64,000 bases of DNA, from assembly GCF_018704125.1 (NCBI RefSeq), contig NZ_JAGTIS010000009.1, positions 124,001 to 188,000 on the forward strand, read 5' to 3'. A model generated the notes under the pieces. The model searched no databases and was not told the origin of the DNA. It saw only the letters and a program-made list of their open reading frames with translations. Below, one piece after another: positions 24,405 through 31,857 of the stretch. Position numbers and translations under genes: made by a program. This DNA comes from Metapseudomonas boanensis (GTDB lineage Bacteria; Pseudomonadota; Gammaproteobacteria; Pseudomonadales; Pseudomonadaceae). Within the stretch, counting starts at the first letter, position 1. Every line of letters begins with the position of its first letter.

Positions 24405-25775
24405 TCAGGGCATCAGGCCCGTGGCCAGCACCGCCACCTGCCCCTGGCGCTCGGCCTGTTCCAGATCCGCGCCGGCGTTCAGCGACGACCACTCCGGGTG
24501 AGCCCGGGCCTTGGCCAGTACGGGTGGCAGCTTGCCTTCCCGCCACTGCTTTTCTTCCGGGGTATCGATGCGAACCGCCTCGAATGCCGCATGGCCACGG
24601 GCGTCCAGTGCTGCCAGTAATTGCCGCTGGCGTAGGGCGAGCAGGCGCAGGATGGCATCGTCCACGGTGAGTTCCCGCTGCCCCTTGAGCTTGCCCAGCA
24701 AGCGTTCGCCGTAATGGCCGAAGGTCTGCCAGGCGCCACCAGCGATGGCGCCGAGGGCCGCTGCGGCGCCGAGGGTGACCCCGCCCACCAGCAGGTCGAC
24801 GCCGGCGCCGGCTGCCGCGCCCGCGGCCATGCCGCCGCCCAGGCGTATCCCCAGTTGTTTCAGGGTCTCCGGGTTGAACAAGTCATCGCCCCAGCGGCCA
24901 TTCAGCAGAGGCAGGTCGCTGGCGGCGGCATCCTCCTGGCTGAAGGCGTAGAGGCGCAGCAGGGCTTCCACGCAGCGCTGTTCACGTTCCCGCACCTGCT
25001 GGCGCAGGGTGCCCGTTGCGGCCTGCAGAGCGGCTTCCTGGGCCGGTACGCTGCGGCGACAGGCGGCCACATCCAGCAGGAGTTCGGCGATCAGCCGGCT
25101 GCCGGTGTCCAGACGCAGGCGCCGCTGGGCCTGATGGTCCTCCGCCAGTCGCTGTAATTGCGGCCGGGCACGTTCCAGCAGCAGGGCCAGGCTGTCGTAG
25201 AGGCGCTGCTCGCCGTCCAGTGGCGGTGCCACGCTGTCGAAGCGCACCAGGGCGTGCAGGCCGAGACGGGCCAGGGCTTCGCGCCAGTCCGCTTCGCGAT
25301 GGCCTTCGCTGGCGACGAAGTTCAGCACCGGCAAGAGCGGACGGCCGCACATCGCCAGCACCGCCAGCTCGTCCCGGTACTTGGCCAGCACCGGCTCGCG
25401 GGCATCGATCACATAGAGTCCGGCGTCTGACACCAGCAGCTGGCGCAGCACTTTGGCTTCCTGTTCGAAACGCTGGCGCGCTTCGCTACCGTCGAGGAAG
25501 CGGGCCAGACGGGCCGGGCCGTCCAGGCGTTCACCGGGGCGGTCCAGACGCTCCAGATGGTCGAGCAGGGCGATGGCGTCTTCCAGGCCGGGCGTGTCGT
25601 AAAGCTCCAGCAGCGGCTGGCCCTCCACCGAGAGCCGCGCGCCCTCCACATGGCGGGTGGTGCTGGGGCGGTGGGAGACCTCGCCAAAGTCTCGATCCCG
25701 CAGCAGGGTACGCAGCAGGGAGGTCTTGCCCACATTGGTGTGGCCTACCACGGCCAGCTTCAGCGGCTTAGTCAT
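24405..25775 (-). CDS. DUF3482-family GTPase (dynamin/Era-like G domain plus membrane-seeking C-terminus)
   Basis: A 456-residue protein. The G domain covers about residues 1-200: G1 GHTNVGKTSLLR, G2 region PSTTRHVEG, G3 YDTPGLED. The usual NKxD motif is not seen; PVLNFVASEG stands near that place, so nucleotide specificity is unproven. A helical middle domain (200-310) is followed by a Gly/Ala-rich hydrophobic stretch (about 325-365) that could insert in or lie on a membrane. GGAGACCGGCC precedes the start. It overlaps the upstream DUF2868 gene by 8 bp; the two families occur together in proteobacteria, indicating a membrane protein-GTPase complex of unknown role. Confidence 0.82.
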   Translation of the reverse strand: MTKPLKLAVVGHTNVGKTSLLRTLLRDRDFGEVSHRPSTTRHVEGARLSVEGQPLLELYDTPGLEDAIALLDHLERLDRPGERLDGPARLARFLDGSEARQRFEQEAKVLRQLLVSDAGLYVIDAREPVLAKYRDELAVLAMCGRPLLPVLNFVASEGHREADWREALARLGLHALVRFDSVAPPLDGEQRLYDSLALLLERARPQLQRLAEDHQAQRRLRLDTGSRLIAELLLDVAACRRSVPAQEAALQAATGTLRQQVREREQRCVEALLRLYAFSQEDAAASDLPLLNGRWGDDLFNPETLKQLGIRLGGGMAAGAAAGAGVDLLVGGVTLGAAAALGAIAGGAWQTFGHYGERLLGKLKGQRELTVDDAILRLLALRQRQLLAALDARGHAAFEAVRIDTPEEKQWREGKLPPVLAKARAHPEWSSLNAGADLEQAERQGQVAVLATGLMP

Positions 25776-27165
25776 GGCCGGTCTCCAGCCAGTTCATGGG
25801 GGCACCCTGGGCGTGGGGTAGGTCCAGCCGTGCCAAGGCCTGATGCCAATCGTCCAGGCGCTGGCTGTCCAGGGCTTCGCCGGGCGGGGCGGGCAGCAGC
25901 CAGACACGGGTTTGGGCTGCGCTGCGGGCCAGTTCGCCGATCAGCGCGAGGGTGCCGCGGTCCGGCGAGCGGCGTGGGTCGCAGGCCACCGCCAGGCGGG
26001 CCGGCGGAAAGCGGCCGAGCTGATCCAGCAGGCGCAGGCGCTGTTCGCGGCTGTCCAGCACCCCAGCGTCGCCCACGCCCTTGGGCAGGGCCGGGGGCCA
26101 GGGGCGGCGGTCGTCCAGTTCGATAGCCACCAGCAGGGCGCCCTGACCCTCGTCGGTGAGGCTGCCGCCCTGGGACTGCACCAACTCGACGGGGGCGGCA
26201 TCGCAGACCCCGAGGCGCTCGCTGGTCGGCTGCAGGCGTTCCCGCAGCAGGCTGTAGCCGGGCAGGCCGAGGTCCAGGCCAAGGCGCGACTGCCCTTGCA
26301 GCCAGCGCCAGAGGCAGAGCAGACCCAGCAGCAGGCGTGGTAGCAGGCCATAGGTAAAGGTGACCCCCAGCAGCCAGCCGGACCAGGCCTGGCGCGCGCC
26401 TTCTTCTGCCAGCACGCTGCTGCTGGTGCGGATGGTCTCGGCATCCGGCAGGCTGAAGCCGAGCAGGGCGGGCAGGGCGCCCAGGGCCTGGGTCAGGAAG
26501 ACGAAGGCGTCGCTGCCAAGAATGGTGGTTTCCCAGACGAAGCCGTAGCGGCGGGTGGCGAGCAGCAGGAGCAGGACCACAAGGGCGCTGCCCAGGGCCA
26601 GCAGCCAGGCGCCGTGGACTATTACGCCCAGGCCCCAGCGGGTCAGCCCCCGCCGTTGCAGCATCAGCAGCAGCGCGGGCGCCAGGTGCGCGGCCTGGGC
26701 GTCACGGGCGAGCTTGCCGCTGAGCCAGAGCCACAAGCGCCCGACCACACTAGCGCTGCCGCCAAGGCTGAACGACAGGGCCCAGCCCAGCAGCGTCAGC
26801 AGGTGCAGGCCGAGCAGGCTGCCCAGGGCCCAGAACAGATTGACCGGGCGCTGGCCGTCGCCGAGGGCGGCAAAGGCCAGGCCGGCACCGCTGACCAGTG
26901 CCAGCAACACCAGCAGCAGGCCGGCGAGCCGCGCGCCCTGGCGCCAGTGCTGCAGGGCCTGGACCTGGCCGTCGCGCTGGGCCAGCCAGAGGGCGCGAGC
27001 CTGGATGCGTTGCGCCAGGTCGCCACCGGCGGCGTTGGCGCGGCGGTTGGCTTCGGTGTCTTCCAGGGGGCCTGCGTGTTCTTCGCGCAGGCGGATGGCC
27101 TCGGTCAGCCAAAGCCGGTCGAGGCGGGAAAGGGGAGTGGTGGGGGCAGGATTGGTTTCGCTCAC
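25768..27165 (-). CDS. DUF2868-family integral membrane protein
   Basis: A 465-residue protein beginning with a cytoplasmic segment rich in charged residues (LDRLWLTEAIRLREEHAGPL), then two helices (about 78-100 and 113-140), a second membrane pair (about 185-220), one more helical region near 275-305, and a soluble C-terminal half containing repeated aspartates and a VELVQSQGG segment. The GTG at 27165 is chosen because AGAGG lies 6 bases upstream; in-frame extension to 27243 runs through the terminator hairpin and is implausible. It is translationally coupled to the DUF3482 GTPase gene (8-bp overlap). Function unknown; a membrane platform for the GTPase is inferred. Confidence 0.8.
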   Translation of the reverse strand: MSETNPAPTTPLSRLDRLWLTEAIRLREEHAGPLEDTEANRRANAAGGDLAQRIQARALWLAQRDGQVQALQHWRQGARLAGLLLVLLALVSGAGLAFAALGDGQRPVNLFWALGSLLGLHLLTLLGWALSFSLGGSASVVGRLWLWLSGKLARDAQAAHLAPALLLMLQRRGLTRWGLGVIVHGAWLLALGSALVVLLLLLATRRYGFVWETTILGSDAFVFLTQALGALPALLGFSLPDAETIRTSSSVLAEEGARQAWSGWLLGVTFTYGLLPRLLLGLLCLWRWLQGQSRLGLDLGLPGYSLLRERLQPTSERLGVCDAAPVELVQSQGGSLTDEGQGALLVAIELDDRRPWPPALPKGVGDAGVLDSREQRLRLLDQLGRFPPARLAVACDPRRSPDRGTLALIGELARSAAQTRVWLLPAPPGEALDSQRLDDWHQALARLDLPHAQGAPMNWLETGHD

Positions 27166-27225
27166 GAAGGGCCTCTTGGCCAAGGGTGAGCCCAGAGGAT
27201 AACCGCTGCGGCGAGGCCCATCGAT

Positions 27226-27260
27226 ACAAGAAGGCCGGCGCATTGCGCCGGCCTTCTTGT
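27226..27260 (-). terminator. Strong hairpin terminator after NCS2 transporter gene
   Basis: A perfect 16-bp stem (27226-27241 with 27245-27260) and a 3-base loop. The stem contains GAAGGCCGGCGC, and the right arm, read leftward, ends CCGGCCTTCTTGT. It begins at the first base of the transporter stop codon and separates it from the DUF2868 gene on the same strand. Confidence 0.75.
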
Positions 27261-28792
27261 CAGTGGCTGTGGGAGCTGGCCGCCACCTTGACCCGTGGCG
27301 CTGCGGCCTCGTGGTGGTCGTCCTCGTCGGTGACCTTCACTTCCTTGCCGTCGCAGTCATACAGCTTGCCGTCGCGGAAATAGTCGCCCTCGTGCAGGGC
27401 GGCGATGTCCTGGTAGCGCAGGGTGCGCTCGTTGGCGGCGACGAACACCGACTGCTGGTCCGAGTTACCGGCCTTCAAGTGGTTGAAGATGAGGTTCAGC
27501 AGGATGGCCATGATGGCGGCCGAGCTGATGCCGGAGTGGAAGATGGTTTCGAACCAGGCGGGGAAGTGGTGGTAGAAGGTCGGAGCCGCGATCGGGATCA
27601 TGCCGAAGCCGATGGAGGTAGCGACGATGATCAGGTTCATGTTGTTGCGGTAGTCCACCTGCGCCAGGGTACGGATACCCGAGGCGGCCACGGTGCCGAA
27701 CAGCACGATACCGGCGCCACCCAGCACAGAAGTGGGGACGGCGGCGATCAGGCGGCCCATCACCGGCAGCAGGCCGAGGGTCACCAGGATCAGGCCAGCG
27801 GTGGCCACCACGTAGCGGCTCTTCACGCCGGTCACGGCGACCAGGCCGACGTTCTGGGCGAACGCGCTCTGGGTAAAGGAACCGAACAGCGGGGCCAGGG
27901 AGCTGGAGATCATGTCAGCGCGCAGGCCGTTGCCCAGGCGCTTGGAGTCGACCTTGGTGCCGATGATTTCACCCACCGCGAGGATGTCTGCCGAGGTTTC
28001 CACCAGGGTGACGATGATCACGATCAGCATCGACAGGATTGCCGCGATATGGAATTCCGGCATGCCGAAGTGCAGCGGCGTGGGCAGGGCCACCAGCGGG
28101 CCTTCCAGCACCTTGGAGAAATCGGCCATGCCGGAGAACACCGCGACCAGGGTGCCGATCACCATCGCCAGCAGTATCGACAGGCGCGAGATGCTGGCGC
28201 TGCCCAGCTTGCTCAGCAGCAGCACGGTGCCCAGAGTGAAGGCGGCCAGGCCGATGTTGGACACGCTGCCGAATTCCGGCGACTGGCTGTTACCGCCCAT
28301 CGCCCAGCGCGCGGCTACCGGCATCAGGGTGAGGCCGATGGTGGTGATGACGATGCCGGTCACGAGCGGTGGGAAGAACTTGGTGATCCGCGAGAACACC
28401 GGGGTGATCAGCAGGCCGATCAGCGAGGCCGCGATCACCGCGCCCAGTACGGCGGGAATACCGCCAGCGCCGTCGCTGCCAATGATGGCGATCATGGTCG
28501 CCACGCCGGCGAAGGAGACGCCCTGAACCAGCGGCAGTTGGCAGCCGAAGAACGGCAGGCCGATGGTCTGCAGCAGGGTTGCCAGGCCGCCGGCGAACAA
28601 CGAGGCAGCGATCAGCAGGCCGATGTCCGCCGGCGACAGCCCGGCGGCCTGGCCGATGATCAGAGGGACCGCGACGATGCCGCCGTACATGGTCAGGACA
28701 TGCTGCAAACCGTAAGCGAGGTTTGCGCCAATGCCGAGGTTTTCGTCTTCCGGGCGTTGCGTTGGTGATGGATGTGCGGATGGAGCGGTCAT
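27260..28792 (-). CDS. NCS2-family nucleobase:cation symporter (uracil/xanthine/urate type)
   Basis: A 510-residue inner-membrane transporter with about 14 helices. The NAT signature reads AQNVGLVAVTGVKSR (the Q-N-x-G-x4-T-G pattern that lines the purine site), and the first-helix histidine pattern GLQHVLTMYGG is present. The C-terminal tail is long, soluble and rich in His and Asp. The ATG at 28792 is chosen since GAGAG lies 7 bases upstream and the residues before it look untranslated. Sequence features favour a purine (xanthine/urate) substrate, not uracil, but this is not certain. Divergent from folA; repeats upstream suggest regulation. Confidence 0.85.
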   Translation of the reverse strand: MTAPSAHPSPTQRPEDENLGIGANLAYGLQHVLTMYGGIVAVPLIIGQAAGLSPADIGLLIAASLFAGGLATLLQTIGLPFFGCQLPLVQGVSFAGVATMIAIIGSDGAGGIPAVLGAVIAASLIGLLITPVFSRITKFFPPLVTGIVITTIGLTLMPVAARWAMGGNSQSPEFGSVSNIGLAAFTLGTVLLLSKLGSASISRLSILLAMVIGTLVAVFSGMADFSKVLEGPLVALPTPLHFGMPEFHIAAILSMLIVIIVTLVETSADILAVGEIIGTKVDSKRLGNGLRADMISSSLAPLFGSFTQSAFAQNVGLVAVTGVKSRYVVATAGLILVTLGLLPVMGRLIAAVPTSVLGGAGIVLFGTVAASGIRTLAQVDYRNNMNLIIVATSIGFGMIPIAAPTFYHHFPAWFETIFHSGISSAAIMAILLNLIFNHLKAGNSDQQSVFVAANERTLRYQDIAALHEGDYFRDGKLYDCDGKEVKVTDEDDHHEAAAPRVKVAASSHSH

Positions 28793-28825
28793 GATGGGCT
28801 CTCGCTTTTGTTTTTGTTCGGCGAC

Positions 28826-28867
28826 TGTAGACAATTAATCGGAGTATTGGCTAGTGGTTTGTATACA
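28826..28867 (-). promoter_or_regulatory. TGTAGACA and TGTATACA, candidate operators upstream of the NCS2 gene
   Basis: TGTAGACA at 28826-28833 and the perfect palindrome TGTATACA at 28860-28867 lie 34 bp apart, 34-75 bp before the transporter start. Sites of the form TGTnnACA are typical of GntR/FadR-type regulators. No such regulator is encoded in this window. Confidence 0.35.
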
Positions 28868-28881
28868 TTTTTATTCGCGCG

Positions 28882-28910
28882 TTAATTCGCCGAATTCCAT
28901 TAATTCACCG
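28882..28910. repeat. Direct repeat TTAATTCRCCG x2
   Basis: TTAATTCGCCG at 28882-28892 and TTAATTCACCG at 28900-28910 are spaced 18 bp start to start. They lie 90-120 bp upstream of the NCS2 gene and could be a regulator site. Function unknown. Confidence 0.4.
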
Positions 28911-29125
28911 CCAGATGCGTGGATTTTCCTGGAACAGGTATCTGATCTATTGGTCAGAAAGCGCTAAGTAGACGAATGGCAGCGCAAAAAGCGCCTGGAC
29001 CTTCCCTGGGTGTAGCCTGTGCGTCACCGACCGGCTGGCCCGGCGCCGGACGGTCAGGTCCAGCGGGCCGCGCCCCATCGTCCGTTGGCTTTCTCTCCTT
29101 TGCGGCAGCCGGTATCCTCGCCGCC

Positions 29126-29638
29126 ATGAACAAGACCCTCCCTCTCTGCCTCATCGCCGCCCTTGCGCAGAACCGCGTAATCGGCCGCGACAACCAACTG
29201 CCCTGGCACCTGCCGGCGGACCTCAAACATTTCAAGGCGATGACCCTCGGCAAGCCGATCATCATGGGGCGCAAGACCTGGGACTCCCTGGGTCGCCCGT
29301 TGCCGGGCCGGCTCAACCTGGTGGTCAGCCGCCAGCCGGGCCTGATGCTGGAGGGCGCTGAAGTCTTCCCCAATCTCGCGTCCGCCGTCGAACGTGCTGA
29401 AGCCTGGGCGCGTGAGGAAGACGTCGAGGAAGTGATGTTGATCGGCGGCGCCCAGCTCTATACCCAAGGCCTGCCCCAGGCCGACCGGCTCTATCTGACC
29501 CGTGTGGAACTGGCGCCGGAGGGGGATGCCTGGTTCCCCGAAGTGCCCGAGCAGGACTGGCGCCTCGCCTCCAGCATCGAGCATGAAGCCACGACCGAGA
29601 CGCCGGCCTATGCCTTCGAGGTGTGGGAGCGGCGCTGA
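29126..29638 (+). CDS. folA: Dihydrofolate reductase
   Basis: A 170-residue cytoplasmic enzyme that reduces dihydrofolate with NADPH and is the target of trimethoprim. Seen: LIAALAQNRVIGRDNQLPWHLPADL (in two parts: N-terminal strand and the active-site loop with Asp), IIMGRKTWDSLGRPLPGR (NADPH-binding helix) and VMLIGGAQLYTQ. The ATG at 29126 begins just before the first strand; the ribosome site is weak. Equivalent to PA0350. It complements thyA in the folate cycle. Confidence 0.96.
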   Translation: MNKTLPLCLIAALAQNRVIGRDNQLPWHLPADLKHFKAMTLGKPIIMGRKTWDSLGRPLPGRLNLVVSRQPGLMLEGAEVFPNLASAVERAEAWAREEDVEEVMLIGGAQLYTQGLPQADRLYLTRVELAPEGDAWFPEVPEQDWRLASSIEHEATTETPAYAFEVWERR

Positions 29639-29661
29639 GCTTCTGCACCGTCTGCTCTTGT

Positions 29662-29757
29662 TGTGGGGGCGAATTCATTCGCTATGCAGGCCGAAGGCCT
29701 GCCTGATGAACACAAGGGACTGCTGCTCAGTCCTTAGCGAATGAATTCGCCCCCACA
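29662..29757. repeat. Dispersed palindromic repeat, copy 2 (perfect arms)
   Basis: The 23-bp outer arms are exact complements (29662-29684 and 29735-29757), beginning TGTGGGGGCGAATTC. An inner hairpin GCAGGCC-GAA-GGCCTGC lies at 29686-29702. It sits between convergent folA and the phosphoesterase gene, where it could terminate both. Related copies lie at 9566-9660 and 40437-40476. Confidence 0.7.
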
Positions 29758-29780
29758 GGAAAGCTTGTCCCTGCGCTGTA

Positions 29781-30248
29781 TCAGACTTGCAACTCCATCA
29801 GCTCCGCCCGCACCTGACACCCCTCGATCACCAGCATTCCCACCGATACCGGCAGCTTGAAGCGCCTTGGCCCTGCACTGCCGGGGTTAATGTGCAGCAG
29901 GCCGTTGCGTTCGGCTATCAGTGGTTTGTGGGAATGGCCAGTGACCACCACCTTGATCCCACGTGCAGCCAAATCGGCGGGAATGTCGGCCTGGTCGTGC
30001 ACCAGGTAGATTTGCACTTCGTCCAGGTGAAGGACCTCCACTTCGCTGACCGCTTCGGCCCAGTCGTCCCTGTCATTGTTGCCGCGCACCGCGGTCAAAG
30101 GCGCCAGGTCGCGCAAGGTGTCGAGGATCTCAGGCTTGCCGATGTCGCCGGCATGGAGGATGTGATCGCAGCCCCGCAACGCGGCCAGGGCCTCGGGGCG
30201 GAGCAGGCTGTGGGTGTCGGCGATCAGGCCGATGCGAAGGGACGCCAT
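29781..30248 (-). CDS. YfcE/MJ0936-type metallophosphoesterase
   Basis: A 155-residue calcineurin-like phosphodiesterase. Metal-ligand motifs in order: IADTHSLL (Asp-x-His), HAGDIGKPEI (Gly-Asp), VRGNNDRDDW (Gly-Asn-Asn-Asp), VVTGHSHKP (Gly-His-Ser-His) and HINPGSAGPRR. Family members hydrolyse phosphodiesters with Mn in vitro; the physiological substrate is unknown. The ATG at 30248 is chosen because the first strand begins right after it. Its likely ribosome site (GATGAGG) is buried in the hairpin at 30252-30279. Equivalent to PA0351. Confidence 0.88.
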   Translation of the reverse strand: MASLRIGLIADTHSLLRPEALAALRGCDHILHAGDIGKPEILDTLRDLAPLTAVRGNNDRDDWAEAVSEVEVLHLDEVQIYLVHDQADIPADLAARGIKVVVTGHSHKPLIAERNGLLHINPGSAGPRRFKLPVSVGMLVIEGCQVRAELMELQV

Positions 30249-30251
30249 GGG

Positions 30252-30279
30252 ATGGGCCTCATCAGTGGATGAGGCCCAT
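30252..30279 (-). terminator. 12-bp hairpin between NCS2 gene and phosphoesterase, covering its ribosome site
   Basis: ATGGGCCTCATC at 30252-30263 pairs perfectly with GATGAGGCCCAT at 30268-30279 across a 4-base loop. Read leftward, it starts 8 bases after the transporter stop and ends 3 bases before the phosphoesterase ATG, so the GATGAGG of one arm is the only candidate Shine-Dalgarno for that gene. No T-tract. It may terminate, attenuate or control translation. Confidence 0.5.
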
Positions 30280-30287
30280 TCTGCCAC

Positions 30288-31667
30288 TCAGCGAGGCTGC
30301 GCCGGGGTTTCCGGCAGGAACCAGTTCAGCAGCAGGGCGCAGAGACCGCCTGTCGCCACGCCGGACTCCAGCACGTTGCGCAGGGCCGCCGGCATGTGGG
30401 CGAGGAATTCCGGCACCTGGGACACACCCAGGCCCAGCGCCAGCGACACGGCGATGATCAGCAGCGCGCGGCGATCCAGGGTGGTACCGGCGAGAATGTT
30501 GATGCCCGAGGCGGCCACGGCACCGAACATCACCATGGCCGCGCCGCCCAGCACCGGCTCGGGAATGGCCTGGAGCACGCCGGCTACCGCCGGGAACAGG
30601 CCCAGCAGCACCAGCATCAGGGCGATCCACAGGCCGATATGGCGGCTGGCGATGCCGGTCAGCTGAATCACGCCGTTGTTCTGCGCGAACACCGAGCTGG
30701 GGAAGGTGTTGAAGATGCCCGCCAGCAGCGAGTTGGCGCCATTCACCAGCACCCCACCCTTGATCCGTTGCATCCACAGCGGGCCTTCCACCGGCTGGCG
30801 CGAGACCTTACTGGTGGCGGTGACGTCGCCGATGGCTTCCAGTGAGGTGACCAGATAGATCACCAGCATCGGCACGAACAGCGACCAGGAAAAGCCGAAC
30901 CCGAAGTGCAGCGGCACCGGGACTTGGAGCAACGGCGCTTCATGCATGCCGCTGAAGTCCAGGCGGCCGAGGGAACCGGCCAGCACATAACCGACCACCA
31001 GGGCGATGACGATGGCACAGCTGCGCATCCACACCAGTGGGATGCGATTGAGCAGCAGGATCACCGCCAGCACGGTGCCGGACAGCAGTAGATTCTCGCC
31101 GTTGGCGAAGGTGCCGTTGCCCATGGCGGCAAAGCCGCCACCCATGCTGATCAGGCCGACCTTGATCAGGGTGAGGCCGATCATCAGCACCACGATGCCG
31201 GTTACCAGTGGAGTGATCAGGCGTTTGACGAACGGCAGGATGCGCGAGATGCCCATCTCGATGAAGGCGCCAGCCATCACCACGCCGAAGATCGCGGCCA
31301 TGACGCCTTCGACCGGCGCGCCCTGCTTGACCATCAGCGCACCGCCGGCAATCAGCGGGCCGACGAAGTTGAAGCTGGTGCCCTGGACGATCAGCAAGCC
31401 GGCGCCGAACGGGCCGAAGCGGCGGCACTGGACGTAGGTGGCGATACCCGAAACCACCAGCGACATGGAAACGATCAGGTTGGTGTCGCGCGCCGAGACC
31501 CCGAGCGCCTGGCAGATCAGCAGGCCCGGCGTGACGATCGGGACGATGATCGCCAGCAGATGCTGCAGCGCGGCCAGCAAGGCGGCCAGTGGGCGGGGGC
31601 GGTCTTCCAGGCCGTACAGCAGCTCGTTGCTGGCCTCGAGGACGGGGGGCTTTTCCAGTGAACTCAT
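30288..31667 (-). CDS. NCS2-family nucleobase:cation symporter (xanthine/uracil permease)
   Basis: A 459-residue inner-membrane transporter with about 14 helices. ALQHLLAIIVPIVTPG in helix 1, QGTSFNFVGPLIAGG, and the NAT signature AQNNGVIQLTGIASR are diagnostic. The ATG at 31667 (MSSLEKPP) is preferred to the upstream TTG at 31682. It is a second NCS2 protein within 3 kb of the one at 27260-28792; the two differ strongly in their C-terminal tails and are not recent duplicates. The likely substrate is a purine or uracil. Equivalent to PA0352 by gene order. Confidence 0.85.
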   Translation of the reverse strand: MSSLEKPPVLEASNELLYGLEDRPRPLAALLAALQHLLAIIVPIVTPGLLICQALGVSARDTNLIVSMSLVVSGIATYVQCRRFGPFGAGLLIVQGTSFNFVGPLIAGGALMVKQGAPVEGVMAAIFGVVMAGAFIEMGISRILPFVKRLITPLVTGIVVLMIGLTLIKVGLISMGGGFAAMGNGTFANGENLLLSGTVLAVILLLNRIPLVWMRSCAIVIALVVGYVLAGSLGRLDFSGMHEAPLLQVPVPLHFGFGFSWSLFVPMLVIYLVTSLEAIGDVTATSKVSRQPVEGPLWMQRIKGGVLVNGANSLLAGIFNTFPSSVFAQNNGVIQLTGIASRHIGLWIALMLVLLGLFPAVAGVLQAIPEPVLGGAAMVMFGAVAASGINILAGTTLDRRALLIIAVSLALGLGVSQVPEFLAHMPAALRNVLESGVATGGLCALLLNWFLPETPAQPR

Positions 31668-31816
31668 GGCGATAGTCCGCAAAAAAAAGCAGCGATTCTA
31701 TCTGAATGGTCAGGTTCGGCGGGTATGGATCTGGGGCCAGGGGACTCAGTACCAGGCTCAGCGCCCACCTACGGGCGCGTTGCGGTCCTTTCGCGAATGA
31801 TTTGCCTCGCACACAA

Positions 31817-31843
31817 AAAAGCCCGGCGCGGCGCCGGGCTTTT
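31817..31843 (-). terminator. Rho-independent terminator of ilvD
   Basis: AAAAGCCCGGC pairs with GCCGGGCTTTT around a 5-base GC loop; read leftward the stem is followed by TTTTTTGTGTG. It lies 15 bp after the ilvD stop codon. Confidence 0.8.
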
Positions 31844-31857
31844 CAGGGCAGCGGTGA

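Larger units (their letters stand above)
28793..29125. other. Divergent intergenic region, NCS2 transporter/folA
   Basis: These 333 bases contain the TGTAKACA pair at 28826-28867 and the TTAATTCRCCG pair at 28882-28910, described separately. The folA-proximal half shows no clear promoter or ribosome site to the eye and no additional gene. Confidence 0.55.

Noticed and set aside
24405-25775. GTPase considered as Era, Der or EngA
   Set aside because: It has one G domain, no KH or second G domain, lacks a visible NKxD and has a hydrophobic C-terminal segment; coupling to a DUF2868 gene fits DUF3482.
27257-28768. A 503-codon open frame on the + strand opposite the NCS2 transporter gene
   Set aside because: Its product is a His/Gln/Asp/Gly-rich low-complexity sequence, the usual mirror image of a high-GC membrane protein gene; the opposite strand has complete family motifs.
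30288-31667. Second NCS2 gene considered a tandem duplicate of the first
   Set aside because: Apart from family motifs the two differ throughout, including the tails, and are separated by folA and the phosphoesterase; they look like old paralogues with different substrates.
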